From: JBFGFX01 sp965232455
GTDB taxonomy: Bacteria > Pseudomonadota > Gammaproteobacteria > Steroidobacterales > Woeseiaceae
DNA: 64,000 nucleotides
Assembly (NCBI GenBank): GCA_965232455.1
Contig: OZ246981.1
Coordinates: 1,612,001 to 1,676,000, forward strand
Direction of reading: 5' to 3'
Every line of letters starts with the position of its first letter. The stretch's first letter is position 1. This document shows positions 40,776-49,807 of the stretch, one piece after another. A model generated the notes under the pieces. The model was not told where the DNA came from. It ran no database searches and saw only the letters and a program-made list of their open reading frames with translations. The translations under genes were made by a program, and so were the position numbers.

Positions 40776-42281
40776 TCAATTGACCGATTTCTCCCGGCCT
40801 TCCCAGAACGGTGCGCGTAGCTGTCTTTTCAGAATTTTCCCGGGGCCCGATTTCGGCAGCTCGGACTCCGAGAACGTGATCTCCTTGGGCAGCTTGTAGC
40901 CCGCGATCCGTTTTCGGCAGAACTCGATGAGCTCCGCCGAAGAAACGGCCTCGCGCGGCACGACGACCGCGTGCACCGCCTCACCCCATTTGTCGTCGGG
41001 TATACCGAACACGGCCGCCTCGAGCACCGCCGGATGTTTGTACAGGGCTTCCTCGACTTCGGAGCAATAAACGTTTTCCCCGCCGCTGACAATCATGTCT
41101 TTCGCGCGATCAACCAGATAGAGATAACCCGCATCGTCCAATCGTCCCAGATCGCCGGTGTGGTACCAGCCGTTCCGCAGCGCGGCAGTGGTCTGTTCGG
41201 GTTTGTTCCAGTAGCCCCGCATGACGTTTGGACCGCGTACCACGACCTCCCCAACCTCACCGGCCGGTAGCCCTTTGTCCTCATCGTCGAAGATAGCCAC
41301 CTGCACACCCACGATCGCCTGGCCGCAGGAGCAGGCGCGCTCGTCGTTCAAATAGTTCTGTTCGTTACGCAGGCTCGTCACCAGGGGCGAGGTTTCGGTG
41401 GCCCCGTAAACGTGCAAAAACTCCGCCGTGGGAAACGCCGCATAGGCGCGCCTGACAACTTCGCTGGCGACGGGTGACCCGCCGTGAGCGACCATCCTGA
41501 GCGTGCTCACGTCACGCGGCTCCGTGTGCTGTAACTCGGAAATCGCCGCAATCATGGCCGGCACCCCGAGCGTATGCGTGACACGGTGCTCCTCGATGAG
41601 GTCCAAAGCGACAGCCGGGTCGAACACTTCCAGCGGCACCTGAACGCTCGCGGACCAGATGCCGGCGAGAACGCCGTTACTGCCGGCCGCGTGAAACAGC
41701 GGCGCCATGATCAGCGACACGTTGTCCTGGTCCGGCGGAACCGCGGTCATGAAGTGAAAGGTATTCGCCACCAGATTGCGGTGCGTCAGCATCACGCCTT
41801 TGGACGCCCCGGTCGTGCCGCCGGTATAAAAAAGCCCCGCAAGCGAATCCTCGGTAACGCCTTGCCCCAGGTCGGCTTCCTCTGCTTCCCCGACCATTTC
41901 ATCGAACTCGTCCGGCATGCCGACCACCGTATCAACGAGATCGCCCAGCGTTCCGGGATCCCGATCGGTCAATAACAGCGTGGCGCCGGCGTCTTCAAGC
42001 GCGTAACGAAGCTCCGGTTCCGCATGGCGGGTGTTCAGGGGCACTACCACGAATCCTGCCGCGGGAATGGCGACGTAGGCTTCGACGTACTGATCGGAGT
42101 TTGCGGCGAGAATGGCGACGCGATCGCCGGGTTGCACCCCTTTCGCGCGCAGCGCCGACGCTATACGGCGGCAACGCGACCAGAGCTCCCGGTAACTCGT
42201 TTGCCGATCACCGAATATCGTTGCCGTCCTGTCGGGCCCTACCTGCAGAGCCCTGAGCAGCGGATCAATGAATGTCGGCAC
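40776..42281 (-). CDS. Acyl-CoA synthetase / AMP-dependent ligase
   Basis: 501 residues. The start is GTG at 42281, with AGGA upstream. Adenylation motifs are intact: YTGGTTGASKGVMLTHRN (phosphate-binding loop), YGATETSPL, GEVVVRGPNVMRGYW, WYHTGDLGRLDDAGYLYLVDRAKDMIVSGGENVYCSEVEEAL, and the C-terminal LPKSGPGKILKRQLR with the catalytic Lys. The protein is a typical long/medium-chain fatty-acid or aryl acyl-CoA synthetase (FadD-like). It activates a carboxylic acid through acyl-AMP to acyl-CoA. No other beta-oxidation genes are nearby. Confidence 0.92.
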   Translation of the reverse strand: MPTFIDPLLRALQVGPDRTATIFGDRQTSYRELWSRCRRIASALRAKGVQPGDRVAILAANSDQYVEAYVAIPAAGFVVVPLNTRHAEPELRYALEDAGATLLLTDRDPGTLGDLVDTVVGMPDEFDEMVGEAEEADLGQGVTEDSLAGLFYTGGTTGASKGVMLTHRNLVANTFHFMTAVPPDQDNVSLIMAPLFHAAGSNGVLAGIWSASVQVPLEVFDPAVALDLIEEHRVTHTLGVPAMIAAISELQHTEPRDVSTLRMVAHGGSPVASEVVRRAYAAFPTAEFLHVYGATETSPLVTSLRNEQNYLNDERACSCGQAIVGVQVAIFDDEDKGLPAGEVGEVVVRGPNVMRGYWNKPEQTTAALRNGWYHTGDLGRLDDAGYLYLVDRAKDMIVSGGENVYCSEVEEALYKHPAVLEAAVFGIPDDKWGEAVHAVVVPREAVSSAELIEFCRKRIAGYKLPKEITFSESELPKSGPGKILKRQLRAPFWEGREKSVN

Positions 42282-42544
42282 GCTTTTTCCTTTTTATTGT
42301 CCGTAGTTGCAGCAATTATAGGCCAAGTGCAAAATTTTCAGGAAGTCGGGCCTCCGCCGCCTTTGGATGAACAATCCGGGCGACGACGGTCTATACCCGG
42401 ATACGATGGAGAAATCATTGGCCCGAGAGACGGAGCCACGTATTCAAACACCGCCTCGCATGTCGGTAACCCCTAACAATCGGCGCGCAAGTCGGTGAGA
42501 ATAAGCCCCCTGGGTTTATCGATAACAAATACAGGTCGAATACC

Positions 42545-44599
42545 GTGAATAGACTCTTAAGCATCCCGGCGCTGACGCTGCTACTGACGGCCTGCGGCCA
42601 GGACCAACAAACGCCGGAAGCCTCGTCCGCCGCCGCCATTGAACCGCCACTTCACTCGGGCATTCTCCTCGATTACATGAACACGGAGGTTCGTCCGGGT
42701 GACGACTTCCATGCGTACGTCAACGGGACGTGGATCGACTCGACGGAGATTCCGGCTGACAAGCCCAGTTACGGAATCAGCTACATCCTGCACGAAGAGT
42801 CCCAGGAACACGTCCGTAACATCATCGAAGAGGCGGCCGCCGGCGATTTCGCAAAGGGCAGCGATCAACAGAAGGTCGGAGATCTTTTCGCCTCGTACAT
42901 GGACATGGAACACCGCGATAATCTCGGCGCGGCGCCGATGGCAGCCGAGTTCGAGAAGATTGACGCGCTGTCGAACCATGAGGACCTCGCCGTGTATTTC
43001 GCGGAAGCCAACAAGATCGGCTTCGACATGCCCTTCGCGCTCGCACAGTACGTCGACTTCAAAGATCCGAACGCCTACATGATGTATACCTGGCAGGGCG
43101 GGCTCGGCCTGCCGGACCGCGAATTCTATTTTCTCGACGACGAGAAATCGGAAAACATACGCGCTGCGTACGTCGACCACGTTGCAACGATGTTCGAGCT
43201 GGCCGGGCTCGATGACGGCGATGCCGCGGCCGACATGATCATGGCGTTGGAAACACGCATGGCCGGCGAGCATATGCTCAAGGAAGAAACGCGAAACATG
43301 GTCGCCCTGTACAACAAGATCCCGACCGCTGAACTTGTCGGGCTGATGCCGAATTTCGCCTGGAACGCCTACCTGGCCGAAGCGAATATTGCGGATATCG
43401 ACGGCGTCGTGGTTACGCAGATCGATCACATGAAAGCATTGGACGCCATTATTCACGATACGTCGCTGGACGATTGGAAAACGTTCCTCAAGTGGAAGGC
43501 CCTGAACACACGGGCGAGCCTGCTGAGCGCGGAAATCGACAAGCAGAACTTCGAGTTTTATTCAAAGACCCTGCGCGGCGTCGAAGAACAGCCGCCGCGT
43601 TGGCGGCGGGCCGTCAACGTCGTCAATGGCAATCTCGGCGAGGTTGTCGGACGCGTCTACGTGACGCAGCACTTTCCGCCGGAAGCAAAAGCCAAAATGC
43701 AGGCGCTGGTTGACAACCTGGTCATCGCCTACGAATCCAGCATCAAGGAACTGGACTGGATGGGCGAAGAGACGCGCGCACAGGCGCTCGACAAGCTGTC
43801 GAAGTTCACACCCAAAATCGGCTATCCGGACGAGTGGCGGGATTATTCGGCGCTGGAAATCCGTCGTGACGACCTCGTCGGCAACCTGGAGCGCGCGGCC
43901 CTGGTCGAGTATGCGCGCCTGATCGAACGGCAGAACGCGCCGGTCGATCGCGGCGAGTGGCAGATGACGCCGCAGACGGTGAACGCGTATTACAATCCGC
44001 CGCTCAACGAGATCGTCTTCCCCGCCGCCATTTTACAGCCGCCGTTTTTTGACATGAATGCCGACGATGCCGTGAACTATGGCGCGATTGGGGCCGTCAT
44101 CGGTCACGAAATCGGCCACGGCTTCGACGACGCGGGCAGCACGTTCGACGGCAACGGCGTGCTGCGGAACTGGTGGACGGACGAGGACCGGGAGGAATTC
44201 AAGGCGCGGACGAGAAGGTTGGTCGAACAGTATTCGGCTTTCAAACCTTTCGACGACCTGAGCGTCAACGGCGAGTTCACGCTCGGGGAGAACATCGGCG
44301 ACCTTGGCGGCCTGGCAATTGCTCTGCTTGCCTACGAAATCTCTCTGCAAGGCAAGGAGGCTCCGGTGATGGACGGCTTCACGGGCAGGCAGCGGGTGTT
44401 CATCGGTTACGCGCAGAGTTGGCGGTCGAAAGCGCGCGAGGAAGCGCTGCGGCATCAGATCAATACCGATCCTCACTCACCCGCGGAATACCGCGTCAAC
44501 GGCGTCGTCAGAAACGTGCCGGAATTCTACGAAGCGTTCGAGGTCGCGGAAACCGACGCGCTGTACCTGCCGCCGGAGGAGCGCGTCAAGATCTGGTAG
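42545..44599 (+). CDS. M13 family metallopeptidase (neprilysin-like), lipoprotein
   Basis: 684 residues with a GTG start at 42545. It has a lipobox ending LLTAC with Cys17, so it should be anchored in a membrane and face the periplasm. The catalytic motif HEIGH is at 521-525 (HEIGHGFDDAG), the third zinc ligand Glu582 is in GENIGDLGG, and NAYYNPPLNEIVFPAAILQPPFF precedes the active site. The short C-terminus ends KIW, as usual for M13 enzymes. Function: cleavage of peptides up to about 30-40 residues. It fits the peptide-processing theme of the TonB receptor and DUF885/M20 genes. Confidence 0.93.
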   Translation: MNRLLSIPALTLLLTACGQDQQTPEASSAAAIEPPLHSGILLDYMNTEVRPGDDFHAYVNGTWIDSTEIPADKPSYGISYILHEESQEHVRNIIEEAAAGDFAKGSDQQKVGDLFASYMDMEHRDNLGAAPMAAEFEKIDALSNHEDLAVYFAEANKIGFDMPFALAQYVDFKDPNAYMMYTWQGGLGLPDREFYFLDDEKSENIRAAYVDHVATMFELAGLDDGDAAADMIMALETRMAGEHMLKEETRNMVALYNKIPTAELVGLMPNFAWNAYLAEANIADIDGVVVTQIDHMKALDAIIHDTSLDDWKTFLKWKALNTRASLLSAEIDKQNFEFYSKTLRGVEEQPPRWRRAVNVVNGNLGEVVGRVYVTQHFPPEAKAKMQALVDNLVIAYESSIKELDWMGEETRAQALDKLSKFTPKIGYPDEWRDYSALEIRRDDLVGNLERAALVEYARLIERQNAPVDRGEWQMTPQTVNAYYNPPLNEIVFPAAILQPPFFDMNADDAVNYGAIGAVIGHEIGHGFDDAGSTFDGNGVLRNWWTDEDREEFKARTRRLVEQYSAFKPFDDLSVNGEFTLGENIGDLGGLAIALLAYEISLQGKEAPVMDGFTGRQRVFIGYAQSWRSKAREEALRHQINTDPHSPAEYRVNGVVRNVPEFYEAFEVAETDALYLPPEERVKIW

Positions 44600-44611
44600 C
44601 GGCGCGCAAGC

Positions 44612-44660
44612 ACGGGACGACCCCGAACGGCAACAGACGTTCCGCGTCGGGCCGTCCCGT
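44612..44660. repeat. Hairpin between convergent genes (GGGACG type)
   Basis: ACGGGACG (44612-44619) pairs with CGTCCCGT (44653-44660), extended by ACCCCGA/TCGGGC inner pairing. No T-tract. It lies between the convergent M13 and DUF255 genes. Confidence 0.55.
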
Positions 44661-44725
44661 ACGGTTACGAATCCGACGTTGTTGCGATACGCGTGCCGAT
44701 TTCGATCGACGCGCAGTATTGGGCC

Positions 44726-46588
44726 CTAACCCGAGTTCGCCGGGCCGCGGAACGCCTCGGCCTGCTTCTGCACCTGCGACGGATCCGATATCGGGATCGA
44801 ACACATGTCGGGATTGCAGATGAACATCGACGGGATGCCGCGATCGGGATAACGGCCGGGGGCCTCGTAGTGCAATACCTTGCGCGGCTCGAACACGGCC
44901 AGCCCGGCATCGAACAGGGCCTTCGAGTTCGGGTGTTCCGTATCGCCGACGATCGAGAACTCGACATAGGTCGCCGTGACCTTCTCCAGCGCATTCGCGA
45001 ACTCACCGGTGATACGCCCTTCCCGGCGGATGATGCCGGGCTGGCCGACCGCCCGAACCGTGTCCTCGGCAACCGAGGTGTAGCGCTCGTCCTTGGTGTA
45101 AATCGAAAGGTCATAGAAGAAACTCGCCGCGGTCCCGTTGGCTTCCAGCGGTTTCCTCGGTGCAACGATTGCCGCTGTCGCGTCGGGAACGGTCGCAAAA
45201 AAGCCGCCTACCTCGTCGTCGTACAGCTGCTCCAGGGTTGCCTTGCCGATCTCATCCGCCGCTTCGAGCCAGGAAACGTCACCGCTCGCGCGATGCAGGG
45301 CAAGCAACGCCGATCCGAACCAGACCTGCGCGCTCAAGAACGGCCGGATTTCGGTAACCAGGGGCCGCATGCGAGCGTCGTTCTCCGCCGCGGCGTTGTC
45401 CAACGCCTGCACGACCCAGCCGCCGGGCTGCCGGCGTTTGTCCAGGATCGCCCCGGCTGCGCGTATTGCAGTCGCCAGGTAATCGGCGTTGCCCGTCGAT
45501 TCGTAGGCCAGCACGTAAGCACTGATCACCTCGCCGTTCTTGTCCGTATAGACCGCGTGATCGACCGGCGGGGTCCCGTACTCACGCCGTTTCTCATCGC
45601 TGTCGAGCAGCCAATAATCGTTGATCGAGAGATTGCGCGGCAGCTTTGGCGGCTCGCTTTTCTGGTTGGTGTAAAAGCTGCCGTCCTCCGCCATCATCCA
45701 ATTGCGCAGATAGCGGTCGACTTCCGCGATGCCGTCCAGGTAGCGGTGTTCGCCGGTCTTTTTGAAACCGAGCGCAAATGCCGTGATTGCGTTGGACTGT
45801 ACCAGGATGCGCTTCTCGGGGATGGCCCGCAGCTTCGCGAACCGTTCGGGCACGTCCATGCCGGAAGGGAATGAGCCTATGTAAACGCCGCCCCATACAG
45901 GATCGAGGGCATTCAGAAAACCGGCCGATCCCTTGATCGCCAGGTCCCTGAGTTCGGCGTCGTCGTACATGTGCGCGCGCAGGTACAGATGACGCAGCCG
46001 CGAACCACTCTGCTCTCCGCCGATCCCGCTGCGTCCCCAGCCGCCGTACTTGCGATTCAGCGAACGGTCGAGTTGAGCTCTGAGATCGTCACGTATCCGC
46101 GTCAAATCGGTTTCCACGGGTTTTGGAGGCGCCGCGTACGGCGATCGGGGATCGGGTTCCAGGCTCCCGGCGGTGTGTTTCGCAATCAGGTCTTCGAGTA
46201 TCGGCACGAAGTTTCTGGGCAGGCGGTTACCGCGCAGCGCAAATACCTGCGTCGCATCGGGGGCCAGGAAGATTGTCGCGGGCCATGCCCAATCCGAGTA
46301 ACGCTCGCCGATATCGGGTCGCGCCTCCGCGTCCACCTCGATGGCCACAAAATGCTCATCGATGAGGTCGATCACGCTGCTGTCCGTATAGGTCAACGAC
46401 TCCATGCGGGCGCAGGCGGCGCAACCTTCCATGCCAACGGATACTAGAATTATCTTGTTGTCCGCCTTGGCGCGCTCGAAAGCGCCAAGCTCCCAGTGCT
46501 GCCAGTCGATCGCCTCGGCGGCCGTCACCGCCGGCGCCGCCACTATCACCGCCAGCATGCAAAACGTCAGCGAGAGTTGTCGCATCAT
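44726..46588 (-). CDS. Exported thioredoxin-fold/DUF255 (spermatogenesis-associated 20-like) protein
   Basis: 620 residues from ATG 46588 preceded by GGGGAGG. Signal peptide ends VTAAEA (~25). The first domain (~27-140) is thioredoxin-like (DUF255) with a CxxC pair, C56-A-A-C59, and the cis-Pro loop WPATIFLAP. The remainder is helical with repeated Trp/Gly motifs (SLNRKYGGWGRSGIGGE, GGVYIGSFPSGMD, LSAQVWFGSALLAL, GGFFATVPD) typical of the six-hairpin glycosidase-like part of YyaL/SSP411 proteins. Most homologues are cytosolic and longer (~690), so a secreted form is notable. Function unknown; redox chaperone or thiol enzyme possible. Confidence 0.82.
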   Translation of the reverse strand: MMRQLSLTFCMLAVIVAAPAVTAAEAIDWQHWELGAFERAKADNKIILVSVGMEGCAACARMESLTYTDSSVIDLIDEHFVAIEVDAEARPDIGERYSDWAWPATIFLAPDATQVFALRGNRLPRNFVPILEDLIAKHTAGSLEPDPRSPYAAPPKPVETDLTRIRDDLRAQLDRSLNRKYGGWGRSGIGGEQSGSRLRHLYLRAHMYDDAELRDLAIKGSAGFLNALDPVWGGVYIGSFPSGMDVPERFAKLRAIPEKRILVQSNAITAFALGFKKTGEHRYLDGIAEVDRYLRNWMMAEDGSFYTNQKSEPPKLPRNLSINDYWLLDSDEKRREYGTPPVDHAVYTDKNGEVISAYVLAYESTGNADYLATAIRAAGAILDKRRQPGGWVVQALDNAAAENDARMRPLVTEIRPFLSAQVWFGSALLALHRASGDVSWLEAADEIGKATLEQLYDDEVGGFFATVPDATAAIVAPRKPLEANGTAASFFYDLSIYTKDERYTSVAEDTVRAVGQPGIIRREGRITGEFANALEKVTATYVEFSIVGDTEHPNSKALFDAGLAVFEPRKVLHYEAPGRYPDRGIPSMFICNPDMCSIPISDPSQVQKQAEAFRGPANSG

Positions 46589-46939
46589 GACCTCCCCTTG
46601 TGAGATTCGCTCCGTACGTCGGCGCAAGCGGACCCGACACGGCCATCCGGATCGCCAACTGAGACTCCCTAGAATTGACCCGACCGCGGGGCCTTATATT
46701 TCGGTTGGACGGCCCCCGCAGGCGATCTACGGATGACCGTCGTCAACCGGTCCGAAACCCTGGAAAGGCCCGGATCGCGTATTGCCCGAAGCCGCACAAT
46801 CGCGGGCTTTTGGCCACCCCTCGCGGGTATCACGTTCTGTGACCCAACTCCCTGAATTTATGCCGGCAAGACCGCAAACTCGCTGTTATCGGGTTCTCGC
46901 TGAGTAAGCATATACTTTAAAAAGTACCCATAAATATCT
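46589..46939. other. Divergent region before the ExeA-like gene, 351 bases
   Basis: The half near the ExeA-like gene is AT-rich and carries a candidate -10 box TATACT (46911-46916) and the inverted repeat TACTTT-AA-AAAGTA (46913-46926). No Shine-Dalgarno sequence is obvious before ATG 46940. The other half is GC-rich and empty. Confidence 0.45.
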
Positions 46940-49579
46940 ATGTATATTGAATTTTTTGGATTAGAGCAGAACCCTTTCCGCGCGCGTGCGAGCGGCGCCT
47001 CGGTATTCGTCGGCCCGCAGCAGGCAAAAATGTTTTCCGCGCTGAAAAAAGCGTTGGGGGAGCCGGATGCGGTAGCCGCCGTCAGCGGGCCCGTCGGGGT
47101 CGGCAAGACCATCAGCGTAATTCGCGCGATGGATTCGCTCTCATCGCAAAAATCGATTGCGCGCATCGGCCGTATGCAGCTGGGCCGCGAGGAAATTCTC
47201 GAACTTCTGCTCGACGAATTCGGCGTCGGCGGGCAAGCGAACGGCACGCTGCAACGATTCGGCGCCTTCAAACGCCTGTTGAATGACAGCGAGGACAACG
47301 GCGTCCGCGTCTTCATTGTCGTCGAGGACGCCACACGCATCGGGGTAGACGCGTTGGCCGAGTTGGAATCGTTGAGCTCCGCCGACTCCGGAGAAACGGG
47401 CGGCGCGAACCTCATTCTGATGGGCCCACCCGACCTCAACGCATTCCTCAAAACGCCGCCGCTGGCGCGTTTGAACCAGCGGATTCGCTTACGCCATTTC
47501 ATCGAACCGTTCACGCTTGCGGAGATCCGGGGATACGTCGCCCACCGTATCCGCGAGGCCGGCGGTGATTTTGACGCGCTGTTCGCCCCCGACGCCATCG
47601 ACGCCGTACACCGCTGCTCGGGAGGCATCCCGCGCGTCGTCAACGGCATCTGCGTGGCGGCCCTGACCGCGGCGGCCGACGCAAAATCGACGTCGATTTC
47701 GGCGCGGCTGATCGAGCGCATCGCCGGCGAGGAGTTCGGCTTTGAGGCAGATCACGCACCGTCCGTGACGGCTCCCGACGAAGCCGGCCCCATGCAACCG
47801 CAAGCCGGGCGCGAAGACCACGGAAACGCTCCGGAAGCGACGCCCGCAAGCCCGATCGCAGCGGCTCAAACTGAGGAAACCACCGACCGTGCCGATACCG
47901 ACGTACCGGAGCTGATCCAGGACACGCTACCTTCTGTCAAGGCACTGAAGCTTGACGGCCCGGAGCCGTCGTCTTCCGCACTCGACGCCGCGAACGGCGC
48001 CACTCCGACGGAACCCGACGTACCGAAAGAACTGAACGCGGCGGCAATGAGCGCCGAAGAGCGGCGAGTCATGCTCGAACCGCGTGCCCCGGAACCCCTC
48101 TCGAAAACCCTGGATCCGGCCGACACCCAGACGATCAAGGCGCTCGACAGCGCACTACGTCCCGATACGCAACTGCTCGAAGCGTTGGAAGAACCCGTGC
48201 CGGCTCCAAAAGCCGACAAAACCGTCCCGAACGATCCGGCGAGCGGCGGCCCGGCGCCGTCGGCGGACGCGCTGCAAGAGCCGGGTGCCGGCGAACCGGC
48301 GTCGAGTGCCGGCACCGAAAAGCTGCCCACCCTGTCCGATTCGATGCGACTCGCCCCGCCGCCAGCGGCCGCCCCGGACACCCCCTCTGCATCCGTGGCG
48401 GCGGATACGAAAGGCGGGGAGGCCAAAAAGCCCGACATCGATGCGCTCGAGACGGCGCTTGCCGTCGCTCGCAAAGGGCCAATGGACCTGGGCGACGACA
48501 CCGCGTCGCCGGCTACGGCAGCCGCTGCGCCGCAGCCGACGGCGGCCGAGCCCGATCCGGCGACGTCGGCCGAAACGGTCGAACCACGCGACGCCGCGGA
48601 ATCTGTCCCCGAAATCACGCTGGATGACTCCATCCGGCGGCAGCAGGAGGCGGCTCAAGCCCGGCTGGCCGAGGAGGCCGCGAAAGTCGCAGCTGCCGCA
48701 AAAGCCGAGCAAGCTCCGGAAAAGAGTGAGGCCGAGCTTGCCGCGGAGAAGGAACTCGTCGTTGAAAAAGAGCGTCTCGCCGGCATGAGTTCAATCGCCG
48801 AGCAATTCTCGAGCGCTGAGGAACTTTCGCTTGCCGATCTGGGGTCGGCAACAAAACCGGCGGCGGGCGAACTGTCGCTCGCCGATTCGGGCTCAGCGAC
48901 GGAAGCGGCCGTTCCCGTCGAGCAGAACACGGAGCAGGCGGACGACGACCGCGAGAATCGCGAAAAGCTCAAGCAACTCGCCGCGGAGCTGGGCAGCGCA
49001 ACCTCCCTGGAAGACATCGACGACCTGGCTGCCGAAACGCTGTTCGGCGAGGAATTCAGCCAGATGGCCGCAACGGTCGCCGCCATGGCCGCGAACGATA
49101 CGTCGTTGGCGGTCGAGACCAAATCCGAACCCAAACGAGCCACCCCGGAGGCCGCGCCGGCGCCGCCCGCCGTGGAACTGGAGCTGGAGTCGCCTGCACC
49201 AACGAAGCCGGCTCAACTGGCGCCGTCGCCTGCCGCGGGTCCTGCCGCCACGACGACCGCACCGCCGGCGCCGCGGCGACCGATTCCGGATAAACCGGAA
49301 ATCGATCCGTCGGCCGCGCGCCGTCTCGAGATGGTCCGGTCATTGAACAAAAAGCGCCCGCCGCCGGCGAACGCCCCCACGGCTGAAGACATCGTTCTCG
49401 GCGATGCCGATCAGGTTCCCGTCGGCAATGCGCCAAAACCCGAGCCGATCGAAAATCAGTTCGGCACGTCGATGACGGCAAACCTGGAGGCCCTCAACGT
49501 GCAATCCGTGGAGGCCATGCAAAACGCCGAGGAACAGGAGAAAAAGGGCGGGCTGCTCAGCCGCTTCAAACGTTCCTAG
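46940..49579 (+). CDS. ExeA/GspA-like AAA+ ATPase with long disordered tail
   Basis: 879 residues. The N-terminal AAA+ domain (~1-270) starts MYIEFFGLEQNPFRA, characteristic of ExeA/GspA and MSHA-type ATPases, with Walker A GPVGVGKT (50-57), Walker B-like VFIVVED (124-130) and the sensor region HRCSGGIPRVVNGICVAAL. The remaining ~600 residues are rich in Ala, Pro, Glu, Asp and low-complexity; short motifs recur (ELSLADLGSAT / ELSLADSGSAT near residues 628-660). Unlike ExeA it has no obvious transmembrane helix or peptidoglycan-binding domain. No secretion or pilus genes surround it. Possibly a scaffold for polar or secretion proteins (inference). Confidence 0.75.
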   Translation: MYIEFFGLEQNPFRARASGASVFVGPQQAKMFSALKKALGEPDAVAAVSGPVGVGKTISVIRAMDSLSSQKSIARIGRMQLGREEILELLLDEFGVGGQANGTLQRFGAFKRLLNDSEDNGVRVFIVVEDATRIGVDALAELESLSSADSGETGGANLILMGPPDLNAFLKTPPLARLNQRIRLRHFIEPFTLAEIRGYVAHRIREAGGDFDALFAPDAIDAVHRCSGGIPRVVNGICVAALTAAADAKSTSISARLIERIAGEEFGFEADHAPSVTAPDEAGPMQPQAGREDHGNAPEATPASPIAAAQTEETTDRADTDVPELIQDTLPSVKALKLDGPEPSSSALDAANGATPTEPDVPKELNAAAMSAEERRVMLEPRAPEPLSKTLDPADTQTIKALDSALRPDTQLLEALEEPVPAPKADKTVPNDPASGGPAPSADALQEPGAGEPASSAGTEKLPTLSDSMRLAPPPAAAPDTPSASVAADTKGGEAKKPDIDALETALAVARKGPMDLGDDTASPATAAAAPQPTAAEPDPATSAETVEPRDAAESVPEITLDDSIRRQQEAAQARLAEEAAKVAAAAKAEQAPEKSEAELAAEKELVVEKERLAGMSSIAEQFSSAEELSLADLGSATKPAAGELSLADSGSATEAAVPVEQNTEQADDDRENREKLKQLAAELGSATSLEDIDDLAAETLFGEEFSQMAATVAAMAANDTSLAVETKSEPKRATPEAAPAPPAVELELESPAPTKPAQLAPSPAAGPAATTTAPPAPRRPIPDKPEIDPSAARRLEMVRSLNKKRPPPANAPTAEDIVLGDADQVPVGNAPKPEPIENQFGTSMTANLEALNVQSVEAMQNAEEQEKKGGLLSRFKRS

Positions 49580-49608
49580 AACCTATCTCAAACTAGATCG
49601 TAGCCGCG
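49580..49608. repeat. Partial copy of palindromic intergenic repeat (copy A)
   Basis: AACCTATCTCAAACTAGA followed by TCGTAGCCGCG. It aligns to the complement of the right arm of copy B (50655-50713), mostly identical over ~30 bases (GAACCTA.CTC.AAC..GATCGTA.CCGCG). The second arm is missing here. Confidence 0.45.
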
Positions 49609-49670
49609 CCGGGCAACTCGAATTCCCGCTCACGGGACCGGCAGGGGTTACTCGCAGAGTGCTAACGGAC

Positions 49671-49710
49671 CCTAGGGCCTGTTATCCATTGATGGTTAAC
49701 AGGCCCTAGG
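49671..49710. repeat. 40-bp near-perfect palindrome upstream of phzF
   Basis: Arms CCTAGGGCCTGTTA (49671-49684) and TAACAGGCCCTAGG (49697-49710) are perfect complements, and the loop itself contains CCAT/ATGG, so the whole 40 bases fold into one stem with a single mismatch. No T-tract follows; it lies ~90 bases after the ExeA-like gene and ~100 before phzF. Confidence 0.8.
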
Positions 49711-49807
49711 CAATTCCGCCCGCCGGATCGCCCGTATCTGTGTATTTCCCAAATCGTGTTCCGGTGGCATAAACAGCTTCTGACAGGCAATCACGGGAAC
49801 CGACGTC

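Noticed and set aside
46940..49579. TonB- or TolA-like protein, because of the Ala/Pro/Glu-rich tail.
   Set aside because: There is no N-terminal transmembrane anchor and no C-terminal TonB fold; the N-terminus is a AAA+ ATPase.
49671..49710. Intrinsic terminator for the ExeA-like gene.
   Set aside because: No T-tract follows either arm, and the structure is unusually long and symmetric.
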